From Mycoplasma haemofelis str. Langford 1 (GTDB taxonomy: Bacteria > Bacillota_I > Bacilli_A > Mycoplasmatales > Mycoplasmoidaceae), in NCBI RefSeq assembly GCF_000200735.1, contig NC_014970.1, positions 992,001-1,056,000 of the forward strand: 64,000 bases of DNA, in the 5' to 3' direction. The translations under genes were made by a program, and so were the position numbers. Below the pieces are notes generated by a model, which saw only the letters and a list, made by a program, of their open reading frames with translations, was not told where the DNA came from and did no database searches. This document shows positions 9,241 through 19,316 of the stretch, one piece after another. How positions within the stretch are numbered: the stretch's first letter is position 1; each line of letters opens with the position of its first letter.

Positions 9241-9915
9241 ATGGATGCTAGATTATTATCAATTCCTGTAGCTTTAACTGGGGGAGCTGGAGGTACATAC
9301 CTTGGATACAAGTACCTGCATCAAGATACGCAAAAGGAGAGCATAAAGTCTAAGTTAGGAACTTCCCTATTAGGATTTGACGGTTCTTTTGATAGTAAGT
9401 GAAAAGAAAGATCTACTTTAGTAACTTCTAAAACAGGACTTCACCCCTCTCTTGAAGCTTTAAGAGATGCAAACGCCAAGAGGGAGATATCTATTGAGAA
9501 GATTAAGAATTGATGTCAATCAAAATCAAAAGAGGAGTTTGTTTCTGAAAGTGATTCTCTATTTCAAAATATCAGAAGCTATTGCACCTACAATAACAAG
9601 GACAAACTAGAAGATAAGGCTATTTCTGAAGACTTAAAGAATGATAAAGCTCTTCAGGACGATGGACAGTGATCTAAAGCTAATAAGCGATTAAGAGAAA
9701 AGCAAGACAACAATATGAGTGGCAAGATGAAAGAAATCAAAGGTAAGTTATCACCAAGTTCAGGAACTGCCGATGATAAAGCTCTTAAGAACTGATGCGA
9801 ATCCTCTTACGTCGAATATTTCAAGGACTCTAAAGATCCTGTTTTCACAGATCTGGAAGCCTATTGTACAAAAGTAGCGGGCGGAAATACAGAGTCAGGA
9901 CAAGCGAGTTCATAG
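9241..9915 (+). CDS. Four-Cys membrane-anchored paralog (family A)
   Basis: 224 aa, ATG 9241 to TAG 9913. N-terminus MDARLLSIPVALTGGAGG then TYLGYKYL. Cys pairs NWC-x22-YC and NWC-x22-YC; after the first pair TYNNKDKLEDKAIS. Compared with other family A proteins it has about 12 extra C-terminal residues (AGGNTESGQASS) after the last Cys. It is not followed by a coupled family B gene. Function unknown. Confidence 0.85.
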
Positions 9916-10019
9916 ATTCCTCTCGCCACGGATTTTAAAAACATTTCTATTTTTTTACTATTACCAATAGAAGTCTAAAATCCTAGATGTTGTGCCTTTA
10001 AAGTCAAAAATCTTACTTA

Positions 10020-10598
10020 GTGTTGCTGGGTTTGTTTCGGGGGTTGGGGGTTGGGGGTGCAAAATTTGGATTTGATCATGGTGAACCGGAATTTGAATCT
10101 GTAGTTACACAAGAAAGGGAAGAATTTGCTAGGCGAGCAAGCGTCTATACAGTACATTACGAGGGTATTTCTACTACCAGTGATGGTAGGAAGTATCCCA
10201 ATGTTAAAAAGGTTTCCTTAACTCCATTAACTAATGACTTCTTCGATGACAACGATGTTCTTAAAGATTGCGAATTGAAAGGAAACTCTAACGATAGAGC
10301 TTACGCTTTTTGAGATCAAAGTTTAAAGAGGTGAAGTTGCGAACAATATTTTCAAGATAAGGATTGATTGTTGTCAGAAAATCTAGAGAAGGTTGAATTT
10401 ATGGATTCTGGTAAAGTTTTTGAAGACATGATTAAAGTAAAGCAAATAGAGAGTAAATTAAAGGAATATGAAAAGACAGTAAACGAGAATTATGAACAAG
10501 TTAAGAGTAAATGTAAAGATGAATACTCTACACTCTTCGGGGAGTCTGATGATGAAAACTTCTGCAAGACTACAATGAGCTACATCGGTTATCAATAG
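10020..10598 (+). CDS. Family H paralog, N-terminus frame-disrupted by 7-bp repeat
   Basis: The main open frame runs to TAG 10596; its first usable start is GTG 10020, giving a weak N-terminus (LLGLFRGLGVGG). A better N-terminus lies upstream in another frame: GTG 9992 encodes MPLKSKILLSVAGFVSGVGG. The two meet inside three tandem GGGGGTT units, and removing one 7-bp unit would join them into a protein that resembles the family H gene at 7148. Cys pairs are KDC-x22-SC and SKC-x16-FC. Either the gene is in a phase-off state or it is a young pseudogene. Function unknown. Confidence 0.65.
10039..10058 (+). repeat. 7-bp G-rich tandem repeat inside family H gene
   Basis: GGGGGTT GGGGGTT GGGGGT, almost three units, spanning the point where the signal-like N-terminal frame (from 9992) and the main frame (from 10020) diverge. 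Seven is one more than a multiple of three, so losing one unit restores a single frame. Repeats of this size are classic slippage sites. Confidence 0.8.
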
Positions 10599-10683
10599 AT
10601 TTATTGTTTAAGTAACAGTCACTAAGCATTCTTTCCTAATCAAATTTTTAAAAACAAATAAAATCCTAAGTCCGTAAATACTT

Positions 10684-11331
10684 ATGGACGTAAAGCTTCT
10701 ATCTATTCCTGTAGCTCTAACAGGGGGAGCTTGTTGTACTCATTTAGGCTACAAATACCTAGCTGATAAAAGCATAAAATCCCGATTAGATGGCTTTCTA
10801 CTAGGGTTTGATAAGTCCTTTAATAGTAAATGGGAAGAAAGAGCAACTCTTGTAAATTCCAAGGACAGCCTGCCAGCATACTTAGGCAGACTTAAGGATT
10901 CTAGGAATGGAAACAAAATATCCGCTATCAGGCTTAAAAAGTGATGTCAAGAACAGTCGAAAATGGACTTTGTCTCTGAAAAGGATTCCGTATTTTTAAA
11001 CGTTAGAAATTACTGTACTTTCAATAACAAAGACAAACTACGAGGTAGAGTTATCTCTGAAGAATTACAAAATAACCAATCCATAAAATCCGGAGGCCAA
11101 TGATCCAAAGCAAACGATAAGTTAAAGAAGATTGAAGATAGGAGGTTGAGTCCTCAGATGAAAAAAATAAAAAGCAAACTTTCCTCCGCCCAAACCAATC
11201 AAAAAGACGAAAGGGCTCTTAGAACTTGATGTGAATGAATTTACAAGAAGCCATGAATTGGAAATCAAAGTGGCGATTTTGGCGATGCTCAAAAGTACTG
11301 TGTAGAAAGTGTTCAAGCTAGAACTAGATAG
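10684..11331 (+). CDS. Four-Cys membrane-anchored paralog (family A)
   Basis: 215 aa, ATG 10684 to TAG 11329. N-terminus MDVKLLSIPVALTGGACC then THLGYKYL: the usual GG of the anchor is CC here, giving six cysteines in all. The remaining pairs are KWC-x22-YC and TWC-x22-YC, with TFNNKDKLRGRVIS after the first. The spacer after the anchor is a few residues shorter than in sister genes (LADKSIKSRLD). The family D gene follows with zero spacing. Function unknown. Confidence 0.85.
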
Positions 11332-11979
11332 ATGGAGTTAGTTCAGAAGTTGATATCTGGAACTATTGTGGCTGGGGGAGTGGGAACTACAGCCTATTAC
11401 TCTGTCGGTAAATCTGATGGAATTAGCATAGAGACTTACGTTACCTCTAGAAAGAGGAAATTAATTTCTGAAGAGGCGGTCTGAAAACAAAAGGAAGATA
11501 AATACAAAAGACTGGAAGACAAGAGTGAGGATCTTATTGGTGAGGTTGAAAATAAGGATAGTAAAAAGACTCCTGTATGAAGGAAGCTAGAGAAGTGATG
11601 TATTAAAACCAAGAAGAAGATGTTCACTGATCCCTCGGACGGGACTTATCAACACTTTATTTGGTGGTGTTTAGAAGAGATAGATATTAAGAATCAATTA
11701 GAACTTGAGGGAATAAAGGAAGTCACCAACTTCGAAGCAAAGGCCACACAATTCAACGATCCAAGTAATTTAGATTCTAGCTTTATAACTGGAACTGGAC
11801 AACCAGCTGAAGGAAAGGGCAAGAAACCAGTTACTAAAGATGATGTTAGTGGATGGTGTAATCCCAAGAAGTCTACTCCATTCAAGCACGAACTGGAGCA
11901 AACTTATTTAAGAGTTAAGAAGTGATGTTTTGAAGAACCAGAAAAGCCTAAAGAATCAACGACCAAGAAGCCAAAGTAA
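11332..11979 (+). CDS. Four-Cys membrane-anchored paralog (family D)
   Basis: 215 aa, ATG 11332 to TAA 11977, directly after the family A stop. N-terminus MELVQKLISGTIVAGGVG then TTAYYSVG. Cys pairs KWC-x22-WC (GTYQHFIWWC) and GWC-x22-WC (TPFKHELEQTYLRVKKWC); between them a linker with SSFITGTGQPAEG. Here the A-D operon lacks the B and C members found in the full cassettes further on. Its stop is 1 nt from the convergent stop at 11981. Function unknown. Confidence 0.85.
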
Positions 11980-11980
11980 T

Positions 11981-12634
11981 TTACCCAGTACCTGTAGGAA
12001 CAGACGGAGCTACTGTAGAAATAAAATCTCCAGCACCAGAAGAACACCACATCTTAACTTTCTCTAGATCTGAACTAGCTCCCAGTTTATACATATTCCA
12101 AGAGTATCTGGTTGTACATCACTCATGAAAAGATGTAGCTCCGCTTGCGGCATTAATTCCTGATCCAATTATTTTTGAATCTCCAATTGACAAAGAAGTG
12201 TTTTGATCCTTCTTAGTATTATGATGATTTCAAGCATTTTGTCATTTAGCATCAGAGGGTTGAACTTCTAAGAGAGTAGTTCCTCCTAAGCGAAGCTCCT
12301 CTTTTACAGTTCTGGTATTAACAACACATCACTTGGAAGCTAAATCGTAATTCTTCTTATCCTTACTAGAAAGCTTCAAAGTCGCTTCACATCACTCAGC
12401 TAATCCCTCCTTTGTAACCTTGTCAATCTGTCCGGAAGTGGCAGCTCCATACACTTCCTTCCATTCTGTCCACTCCTTATCCCCTTTTAAGAATAGGATT
12501 TTTTTATGACTTTCGATGGAGCTCTTGAGGGAAGAGCCAATGGTATCTCCTGTAGAAAGGAAGTAATACCCACCAAGTCCCGCCATTCCGGTTCCAGCTG
12601 CAGCCGGAATTCCAAATTTAAAAGCAATACTCAT
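11981..12634 (-). CDS. Four-Cys membrane-anchored paralog (family E-like)
   Basis: 217 aa, ATG 12634 to TAA 11981. N-terminus MSIAFKFGIPAAAGTGMAGL then GGYYFL. Cys layout EWC-x19-WC with VVNTRTVKEEL after it (the family E motif is VANTNTLK), then EWC...MWC and a Gly/Thr/Pro-rich tail of about 15 residues that other E proteins lack. Diverges from the family B gene at 12754. Function unknown. Confidence 0.82.
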
Positions 12635-12753
12635 GATTAGGATGGTACTTTAGCTTCCATAAGGAGGAAGTTCTTTTTGATCAAATATATTTAAAGAATA
12701 GTGGTTAATTAATTTGAGTACATCAGTATCTATTACTTAAAAGAACGAGAATT

Positions 12754-13353
12754 ATGAATATGAATCTTGCCTATGCTGGATTGGCAACTGGGGTTGCTGG
12801 AGCAAGTGGAGTTAGTGCTTATTACGGAGTTAAGTCTTTCAATACAGTAAGAATAAGGGATCAACTTAAAGGAAGAATCCTCCCCTCTAATGATTCTACA
12901 AAGTGGAGTGAAAGGTTAAATGACGTAAAGGTTCTGGGTGAATCCGATTCACTAAGTCCAGAACTATCTTCTTTCAAATCATCCATATCCTCAAAGTCAT
13001 GAGAAGATATGAGAAACTTGTGTTCCGATCTGGCTTACCAAGAATTTAAAAGCAAGAATAATAAGGTTTTTAGTGAAGTAGTAACCTACTGCACTTATAA
13101 GAATAAAGATAAGCTGGGAAGTGGAATAATAACTGAAAGCACAATAGAGACCAAATGAAAGGCAGTTAATGAGAAATTAAAAAATGCAACTGGCACACTA
13201 AGTGCCCAGATGACCACTATAAAAGGACAAATTAATACGAATACAAACTCTGCGACCCAATTAAAGGAATGATGTAATGGGGTATATAACAAGCCCTTTC
13301 TAAATGAGCCAGATACTGAATTTGAGGATGCTAAGGTGTATTGCGTATCCTAA
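12754..13353 (+). CDS. Four-Cys membrane-anchored paralog (family B)
   Basis: 199 aa, ATG 12754 to TAA 13351; a second in-frame ATG two codons on is an alternative start. N-terminus MNMNLAYAGLATGVAGASGV then SAYYGVKSFNTVRI. Cys pairs NLC-x22-YC (the Trp is Leu) and EWC-x22-YC, TYKNKDKLGSGIIT after the first. It is a solitary family B gene with its own upstream region, not preceded by family A. Its stop overlaps the convergent stop at 13350. Function unknown. Confidence 0.83.
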
Positions 13354-14000
13354 TTAGACTTAGGTTGTTTAACTGACTCCTTAGTACAGTTGAACTTAGC
13401 AACTTTGTAATTCTCCTCTTCTGTATTTACATACAGCTTTGAAGACACAGATGAACATCACCCCATTAACAATTGGAGGGTAATGTTGTCTCTCTGAACT
13501 TTAATCTTTTCTTGCTCTTTAGAAGGAATTAAAAGATCTTTCCCTTGTCCATCTCCGTAAGCAGTCTTCAAATCATTTCAATCAGACTCAGTGGTAGAAG
13601 TTAATCAAGACTTATTTTGAGAACTTAAATCTGCATTCATCTGATCTATTAATGTTCCCCTAGTGCAGAGGGATCTATAAAGGTTGAATCATTTCACATC
13701 GGTGAAATTAGCAGCTCTCTTACAGTACTTCTTAACTTGAGATTTATTGGGAGAATCTTTAGAAATACCGTCAACCTTTAGAAAACTGCCATTCTTGTAT
13801 TCCTTAACTATCTCATCCCAAATATTGTCATGACGATCGGAGTTCACCGACAACACCTTTCTCCTGCCTCCTCACTCTATTAAAGACTTTAAAGAATCCT
13901 GCTCATAGTCCTCTTTAGTGGAAGAGAAATAGGAAAATCCAGCTACCGCAGGAACTGTTATCGCTGGAATAGCTATTTTTAAAGATGACGAAATACCCAC
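13350..14000 (-). CDS. Four-Cys membrane-anchored paralog (family F)
   Basis: 216 aa, GTG 14000 to TAG 13350. No ATG is available; GTG gives MGISSSLKIAIPAITVPAVA, an anchor like those at 2936 and 20576. Cys layout KYC-x-LC with the YRSLC motif, then GWC-x22-NC near the end. The GTG immediately follows the TAG of the family E gene at 14001, so E and F form a coupled minus-strand pair, as at 21200/20576. Function unknown. Confidence 0.8.
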
Positions 14001-14645
14001 CTACTCCCCCCTGCTCGCAACACAATACTTAGTAACCTTCTCAATAGTCTTATCTTCTCCCAAATCTTCATACATATGCTTATCCAACTTAGCCTTACAT
14101 CAGTCCTTCAGCTTTGGACCTCCAGCGGCGGCAGTATTTACTGTTTGATCCTTTAAAGAAGAATCCTCAATCGTTAGAGTTCCTTTGTCGTTGTTATATT
14201 TAGTTCAGGCTTTTTGCCATTTGGAGTCATCTCCTTCCCCAAATGTAATGAAGCTTAGATTCTTCTCAGACTCTAATTCTTGCTTAAGAGTATTAGTGTT
14301 AACAACACACCATTTAAAAGCTTGATCGTAGATCGCTTTCTCCTGCTCGGAATAAGGCTTCTTTAAAGTACTCTCACATCAACTAAGTAAAGCATTCTCA
14401 TCTACTCCACTTATCTTCTTAGAATCATCAGATTCCTTCTTATATAAAGACTTATACTTCTCTCAAATGTCATGAGAAGTGGAAGCCAATAATCGCCTCG
14501 GCTTTCCCTTAATTTCCTTCTCTAATTTACTCTTAACAGTCTCTTGAGAATTAGAGGGTCGTATAAGTCCAAAATAAGCTCCAGTTCCTACAGCTCCCGC
14601 GGCGGGAACTGATGCTAACATAGCCTTGCTTGCTACAGTATTCAT
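14001..14645 (-). CDS. Four-Cys membrane-anchored paralog (family E)
   Basis: 214 aa, ATG 14645 to TAG 14001. N-terminus MNTVASKAMLASVPAAGAVG then TGAYFG. SWC-x22-WC with VVNTNTLKQELE after it; the C-terminal pair is DWC-x25-YC followed by VASRGE. First gene of the minus-strand E-F pair and divergent from the A-B-C-D cassette beginning at 14760. The intergenic segment holds an imperfect inverted repeat (14693-14715) shared with the two later cassettes. Function unknown. Confidence 0.85.
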
Positions 14646-14692
14646 GAGAATATAGGGGCAGGAAAACTAACACAAGTTTGAAAGCAAGTTTC

Positions 14693-14715
14693 GTTTTTTA
14701 AAGTTAAGGAAAACT
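14693..14715. promoter_or_regulatory. Shared inverted-repeat motif, A/E divergent promoter 1
   Basis: GTTTTTTAAAGTTAAGGAAAACT, with GTTTT and AAAAC arms. Near-identical motifs lie at matching positions in the two later E/A intergenic regions (17984-18006 and 21869-21890), while surrounding sequence differs much more. Conservation against a diverged background suggests a control element for the divergent pair, or a bidirectional promoter core. Confidence 0.45.
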
Positions 14716-14759
14716 GCCGCTTCTGTTATCTCTTTCTATAGCTTCCAAAGACTCACATT

Positions 14760-15428
14760 ATGGACGCTAAGTTATTATCAATTCCTGCAACGGTTACGGG
14801 GGGAGCGGGAAGCATATACCTTGGTTACCAATATCTTCCTATTGGGAATCAGAAAGTAAGTATCAAATCTAAACTTGGAGATCTTCTACTTAAGTTTGAT
14901 GAGGGATTTACTGAAAAGTGAAAAGTCAGAGCTACTCTTGTAAGTTCCAAAGAGGATCTTCCCGATTCTCTAAAGAAGTTGAGAACGTCAAGCGACAATA
15001 AAACAATATCTGATGCCAATATAAAGAAGTGATGTCAAGAGCAGATAGAGAGTGAGTTTACTTCTGAAACAGATCCTTTATTTATCAGTATTAGAGACTA
15101 TTGTACTTTCAACAATAAAGACAAGTTAGGAAGTAAGGCCATATCTGAAGAATTAACTGGAAATAACATTCAACAAACAGGAAAGTGATCCAAAGCCAAT
15201 CAGAAGTTAACTTCAGCACAAGAGACAGGCATGAGAACCGTCATGAAAGACATAAAGGCTAAATTGGCTGCTACGGCAGGAACGGCAGGAACGGCAGGAA
15301 CGGCAGGAACGGCAAAAGATGATAAAGCCCTTAGAACATGGTGTGAGGGCATTTATCTTGCCTACTTTAAAGGAGATGAAGATGCTGATTTTCGAGATGC
15401 CAAGATTTATTGCGTAGAGTCCCAATAA
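14760..15428 (+). CDS. Four-Cys paralog (family A), first gene of cassette 1
   Basis: 222 aa, ATG 14760 to TAA 15426. N-terminus MDAKLLSIPATVTGGAGS then IYLGYQYL. Cys pairs KWC-x22-YC and TWC-x22-YC; TFNNKDKLGSKAIS follows the first. Before the second pair the linker contains a low-complexity run of Ala-Gly-Thr units encoded by a 9-bp repeat (15273-15314), absent from the other family A genes. Seven bases separate it from the family B gene at 15436. Function unknown. Confidence 0.86.
15273..15314 (+). repeat. In-frame 9-bp repeat (Ala-Gly-Thr) in family A gene
   Basis: Four full ACGGCAGGA units plus ACGGCA. Nine is a multiple of three, so unit changes alter protein length without breaking the frame. 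It lies in the hydrophilic linker before the last Cys pair. The repeat also opens a spurious minus-strand frame of repeated R-S-C, which I do not treat as a gene. Confidence 0.9.
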
Positions 15429-15435
15429 AGAAGAA

Positions 15436-16062
15436 ATGAATCTTCTTTACAAGGGAGCCATAACCACCGGAATTATTGGAACTGGTGGAGTTGGTACCTA
15501 CTATGGAATTCAAGCACTGGGTACTACCAAAGTAAAGGATCAACTTAAGAACAGGCTTCTCTCTACTATCGGAACCACTAATCAATCTCAATGGGAAGCG
15601 AGATTGGCTTCTCTAAGGGAAGATAAAGTCAAGAAGGAGGATCTTACTTCTGAGTTACAAGAAATCAAAGACAAGTCTAAGAACAAGACTTGGGAAAGTC
15701 TTAGAGATTGGTGTTCTTCAAAGGTGGAGGAATCCTATGAAGGGGAGGATTTAAAATTCAAAGAAATAGTTAGCTACTGCACATTTAGAAACAAGGATAA
15801 GTTCAAAGGGACAGTAATAAGCGAAACAACTGTATCTACTAAATGAACAAAAGCTAACGGAATCATAACTGGAAAATCAGAAGGACTTTCTCCCACTCTC
15901 CAAGCTATTAAAAAGAAATTGGAAGCCTCTTCCGGAAAAGACACATCCGCATTAAAGAAGTGATGCGAAGAGACTTATGAAACTCCTTGAACCACCAATG
16001 AAGATCCTAACTTCCAAGATGCACAACAATACTGCTTAGATGATTCCTCCTTGACATCGTAA
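15436..16062 (+). CDS. Four-Cys paralog (family B), cassette 1
   Basis: 208 aa, ATG 15436 to TAA 16060, with AAGAAG just before the start. N-terminus MNLLYKGAITTGIIGTGGVG then TYYGIQALGTTKVK. Cys pairs DWC-x22-YC and KWC-x22-YC (ETPWTTNEDPNFQDAQQYC); TFRNKDKFKG after the first. In the sister cassettes the family C gene begins inside the end of B; here that overlapping GTG is not present (see 16100). Function unknown. Confidence 0.85.
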
Positions 16063-16099
16063 TCTAGTATTTGCACTATGAGGAATAGGTGGTACAGGC

Positions 16100-16675
16100 A
16101 TGAGCCTATTCCTTCTTTCAAATTACATACAAACAGGAAGTAACGGTAGGAGGTTTTCCACTCAAGTTGATTACAAGTACTTACTTAAAGACTCAGATAC
16201 CAAGCAATGACAAGAAAGGCTCATAGATCTTAAGACATTATCAGCTGACAGTAAGGCTTTCGTCCCATACAGATTATGAAAGAAAGGGGACGATCTTAAA
16301 GAGCAGGACTTGAAGGAGTGATGTGATTACGCCTTGGATAATGTGTTTCGAGGCACACAAGATCCCACATTCAAGATTTTCTTAATTTACTGTACATATA
16401 ACTTGGGAGATAAAGTAACTGGAAATAAGATAACCAGCTCCACCAGCAAAGATGACGATAAGCTTAAAACAATACGAAGCAAGATAGCTTCGTTACAACC
16501 AAGCGCAGGGATGAGTTCCGAATTATTAAAGGTTAGAGCAACATTGAATCCTAATGCTGATAATGCTGGAAATGAAGTTGTAAAGAATTGATGTTTAAAG
16601 ATGTACGGAACTTCATATTGAGAAGGCGAAAGATATCTAGGAGAGGTGCAAGAGCACTGCATCTTGAATAACTAA
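16100..16675 (+). CDS. Four-Cys paralog (family C), cassette 1, possibly 5'-truncated
   Basis: 191 aa from ATG 16100 to TAA 16673. The body matches family C: VDYKYLL, EWC-x22-YC, TYNLGDKVTGNKIT, then NWC...HC. Sister genes at 19306 and 23221 have about 15 more N-terminal residues with a strong hydrophobic segment. Here the same frame upstream of 16100 continues the homology (FALWGIGGTG) but has no ATG, GTG or TTG, so the natural start may be lost and the anchor shortened. The stop overlaps the family D ATG by 1 nt. Function unknown. Confidence 0.7.
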
Positions 16676-17322
16676 TGGAAATAATTCCTCAAATAATGGC
16701 GGGTGTTGTGGTGGTTGGTGGAGCTGGCTCCTTTGTTTACTACTCTGTTGGTAAATCGGGAGGGACAAGTATTGAAGAGCACATTAAGTCTAAGAATAGA
16801 TCTCTAATTTCTGAAGAGAGTGACTGGAAGGATAAGGAGATCATATACAAGAAGTTGGATGAGAAGAGTGATGAGATCATCAGTGGAGTTGAAAATAAGG
16901 ACTCTCAAATAACTAAGGTATGAATGAAAATAAGGAATTGATGCGGGAAGACTAAGAGCAAGGTGTTCATCAATTATGATGACAAGATGTATCAGAGTTT
17001 CTCTCAGTGATGCTTGAAGAACATTGATATTCAAGCTCAATTAAAACAAGAGGGTTTGAAGGATTTAAGTTCCGATGATGGGGAAATGAAGAAAAGGGTG
17101 GAGGAATTTAATGATCCAGAAAAGAATCTTGATTCTAAATTTATAGTGGGTACGGGAGAGAATATAGAGAAGAGTTCTAAGAAGAAGGTTACTGAAGAAG
17201 ATTTAAAGAAATGGTGTTCTGAAAAGAAGGTGATTACCTTTAAGCATGAGAGAGATCAAGATTACTCAAGAGTTAAGAGGTGGTGTTTTGGAAGACAAGA
17301 ACAGTCTAAGAAGAAGGACTAG
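16675..17322 (+). CDS. Four-Cys paralog (family D), cassette 1
   Basis: 215 aa, ATG 16675 to TAG 17320, overlapping the family C stop by 1 nt. N-terminus MEIIPQIMAGVVVVGGAG then SFVYYSVG. Cys pairs NWC-x22-WC (MYQSFSQWC) and KWC-x22-WC (ITFKHERDQDYSRVKRWC), linker with KFIVGTGENIE. Close to the family D genes at 7857 and 19930. Last gene of cassette 1; its stop and that of the convergent E gene share a CTAG palindrome. Function unknown. Confidence 0.86.
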
Positions 17323-17945
17323 TCCTTTCTTTCAACGCAATATTTAGAAACCTTATCCTCCACTTTCTCCTCCCCTAAATCCTCATACATATACTTCTCC
17401 AACTTAACCTTACATCACTCCTTCAACTTCGGCCCTCCCGCATTTGCATCACTTGTCAAGCTCTTTAATGAGTCATCTGTAATCGTAAGAGAAGCTTTCT
17501 CGGATTCATACTTAGTTCAGGCATGTTGTCATTTAGAATCGCTTCCATCCTCAAAAGATAAAAAAGCAATCCCCTTAGATTCCAACTCCTTCTTAAGAGT
17601 ATTAGTATTCGCAACACATCACTTCGATGCATTGTCGTAAAGGGGGGATTCCTTATCGGAATACTCCTTCTCTAAAGTGGTGGAACACCAATTAGGTAGC
17701 TCATTCTTATTAACACCACTTATCTTCTGAGATGACTTCTCATATAGGACTTTATACTTCTCTCAAATAACGTCTGTTTTAGAAGTAAGGATCTTACGAG
17801 CCTTCCCCTTTAACGAAAGCTCTAACTTACTCTTTATGGTCTCTTTAGAATTAGAGGACTTTACAAGACCAAAATAAGCTCCAGTTCCTGCCGCCCCCGC
17901 AACAGGAATAGCGGCCAGAAATCCTTTCCCTTCTAAAGTACTCAT
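17319..17945 (-). CDS. Four-Cys membrane-anchored paralog (family E)
   Basis: 208 aa, ATG 17945 to TAG 17319. N-terminus MSTLEGKGFLAAIPVAGAAG then TGAYFG. NWC-x22-WC with VANTNTLKKELE, then EWC-x25-YC and VERKD at the end. Unlike the E genes at 14001 and 21200 it has no family F partner downstream; the F gene appears deleted from this unit. Diverges from cassette 2. Function unknown. Confidence 0.85.
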
Positions 17946-17983
17946 AATCTATTAAAAGCTAGCATAGTTACAAGCGCAGTCTT

Positions 17984-18006
17984 AGTTTTTTAAGAATAGA
18001 AAAACT
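17984..18006. promoter_or_regulatory. Shared inverted-repeat motif, A/E divergent promoter 2
   Basis: AGTTTTT and AAAAACT arms (7 bp, perfect) around nine bases, midway between divergent starts at 17945 and 18048. The best-formed of three equivalent motifs in front of the A-B-C-D cassettes. As DNA it could be a dimeric-protein site; a terminator is unlikely because both flanking genes start here. Confidence 0.45.
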
Positions 18007-18047
18007 AGCCATATTAAAGGCTCTTCCGTTACCTTCTGATCCTAGTT

Positions 18048-18686
18048 ATGGATGCTCGATTGCTAGCAATTCCTACAGCTCTTGCAGGTGGTGCTGGAGG
18101 TACTTATTTAGGTTACAAGTACCTACATCAAGGAGAGCAGAAAGTAAGCATAAAGTCCAAGTTGGGAGACTTACTTTTGGAATTCGGAGATAACTTCTCT
18201 GACAAGTGACAAGCAAGGGCTAAGTTGGTTAGTTCCAAGACCAATCTTCCCGAATCTTTAAATAAACTACGATCATCCACAGATCCTAAAGCCATCTCTG
18301 CTGATGACATAAAAGGATGATGTAAAGATCAAATAGAGAAGGAGTTCTCTTCCGAAGGGGATTCTCTATTTGTGAATATTAGAGATTACTGTACCTTCAA
18401 TAACAAGGATAAGATCGGAGGGACTGCCATATCAGAAGAATTAACAAATAGCGATATTAAGGCAGATGGCAAGTGATCTAAGGCCAATAAGAAGTTAAGT
18501 GACGCTCCGGAAGTGGGAATGAGTGAAACTATGAAAGGCATAAAAACCAAAGTTGCCACTTCTGGAGGAACAGATACCAAGGCGCTTAGGGCATGGTGTG
18601 AAGATATCTATCTTGCCTACTTTAAAGGGGAGGAAGACTCTGACTTTAAAGACGCCAAGGCATATTGTGTAGAGGCGCCTCAATAG
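18048..18686 (+). CDS. Four-Cys paralog (family A), first gene of cassette 2
   Basis: 212 aa, ATG 18048 to TAG 18684. N-terminus MDARLLAIPTALAGGAGG then TYLGYKYL. Cys pairs GWC-x22-YC and AWC-x22-YC; TFNNKDKIGGTAIS after the first. The family B gene follows after three bases (AGA), so ribosomes could re-initiate. Much closer to the cassette 1 and 3 A genes than to the lone A genes in its C-terminal half (YLAYFKG, KDAKAYCVE). Function unknown. Confidence 0.86.
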
Positions 18687-18689
18687 AGA

Positions 18690-19316
18690 ATGAATTCCCT
18701 TTCCAAAGCAGCAATGATGCTTGGTGCTGCCGGAACGGGAGGTATGGGTGCTTACTATGGAATCAAGACTTTCAAAGATTCCCAAATTTCAAAAATAAGG
18801 GATCGAATTAATAATCGCCTACTTTCTACCCGAGGAGATGCCAATAAATCTCAATGAGAAGATAGGTTAGCTTCCCTAAGGAAGGAGGCTGTAAAGGCTG
18901 AAACTCTTACCACAGAATTGAGAGAAATAAAGACTGCATCCTCAGGTAAGACTTGGGAAGATCTTAGAAACTGATGTGCAAAGAGAGTTGGAGAGAAATA
19001 TTCTGATAAGGATTCAGAATACATGGAGGTTATTAGTTACTGTACATTCAGGAACAAAGATAAGCTTGGAGGAACATTAATAAAGGAAGATTCGGTATCT
19101 ACCAAGTGACAAAAAGCTAATGAAACATTAAAGGGCAAGAATGATGGGCTTTCTGAGGCTTTAGCGAAAGTTAAGGAAAAGCTTTCTGCTGCTTCTGGAG
19201 CAGATAACACTGCTTTAAAGACGTGATGTGAAGCTGCTTATGAAATTCCTTGAACCAATAATGACAATCCCGATTTTAAGGATGCAAAGCAATATTGCTT
19301 AGAAAGTGGTAACTAG
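18690..19316 (+). CDS. Four-Cys paralog (family B), cassette 2
   Basis: 208 aa, ATG 18690 to TAG 19314. N-terminus MNSLSKAAMMLGAAGTGGMG then AYYGIKTFKDSQIS. Cys pairs NWC-x22-YC and TWC-x22-YC (EIPWTNNDNPDFKDAKQYC); TFRNKDKLGGTLI after the first. The family C GTG lies inside its last codons (19306), giving an 11-nt overlap. Function unknown. Confidence 0.86.

Noticed and set aside
10684..11331. Lipoprotein signal (TGGACC segment with Cys at the anchor end)
   Set aside because: The residues before Cys do not fit a lipobox, and sister proteins have Gly at the same place.
15213..15425. Minus-strand frame with an RSC repeat
   Set aside because: It is the reverse reading of the 9-bp Ala-Gly-Thr repeat inside the family A gene; there is no anchor, start context or homolog.
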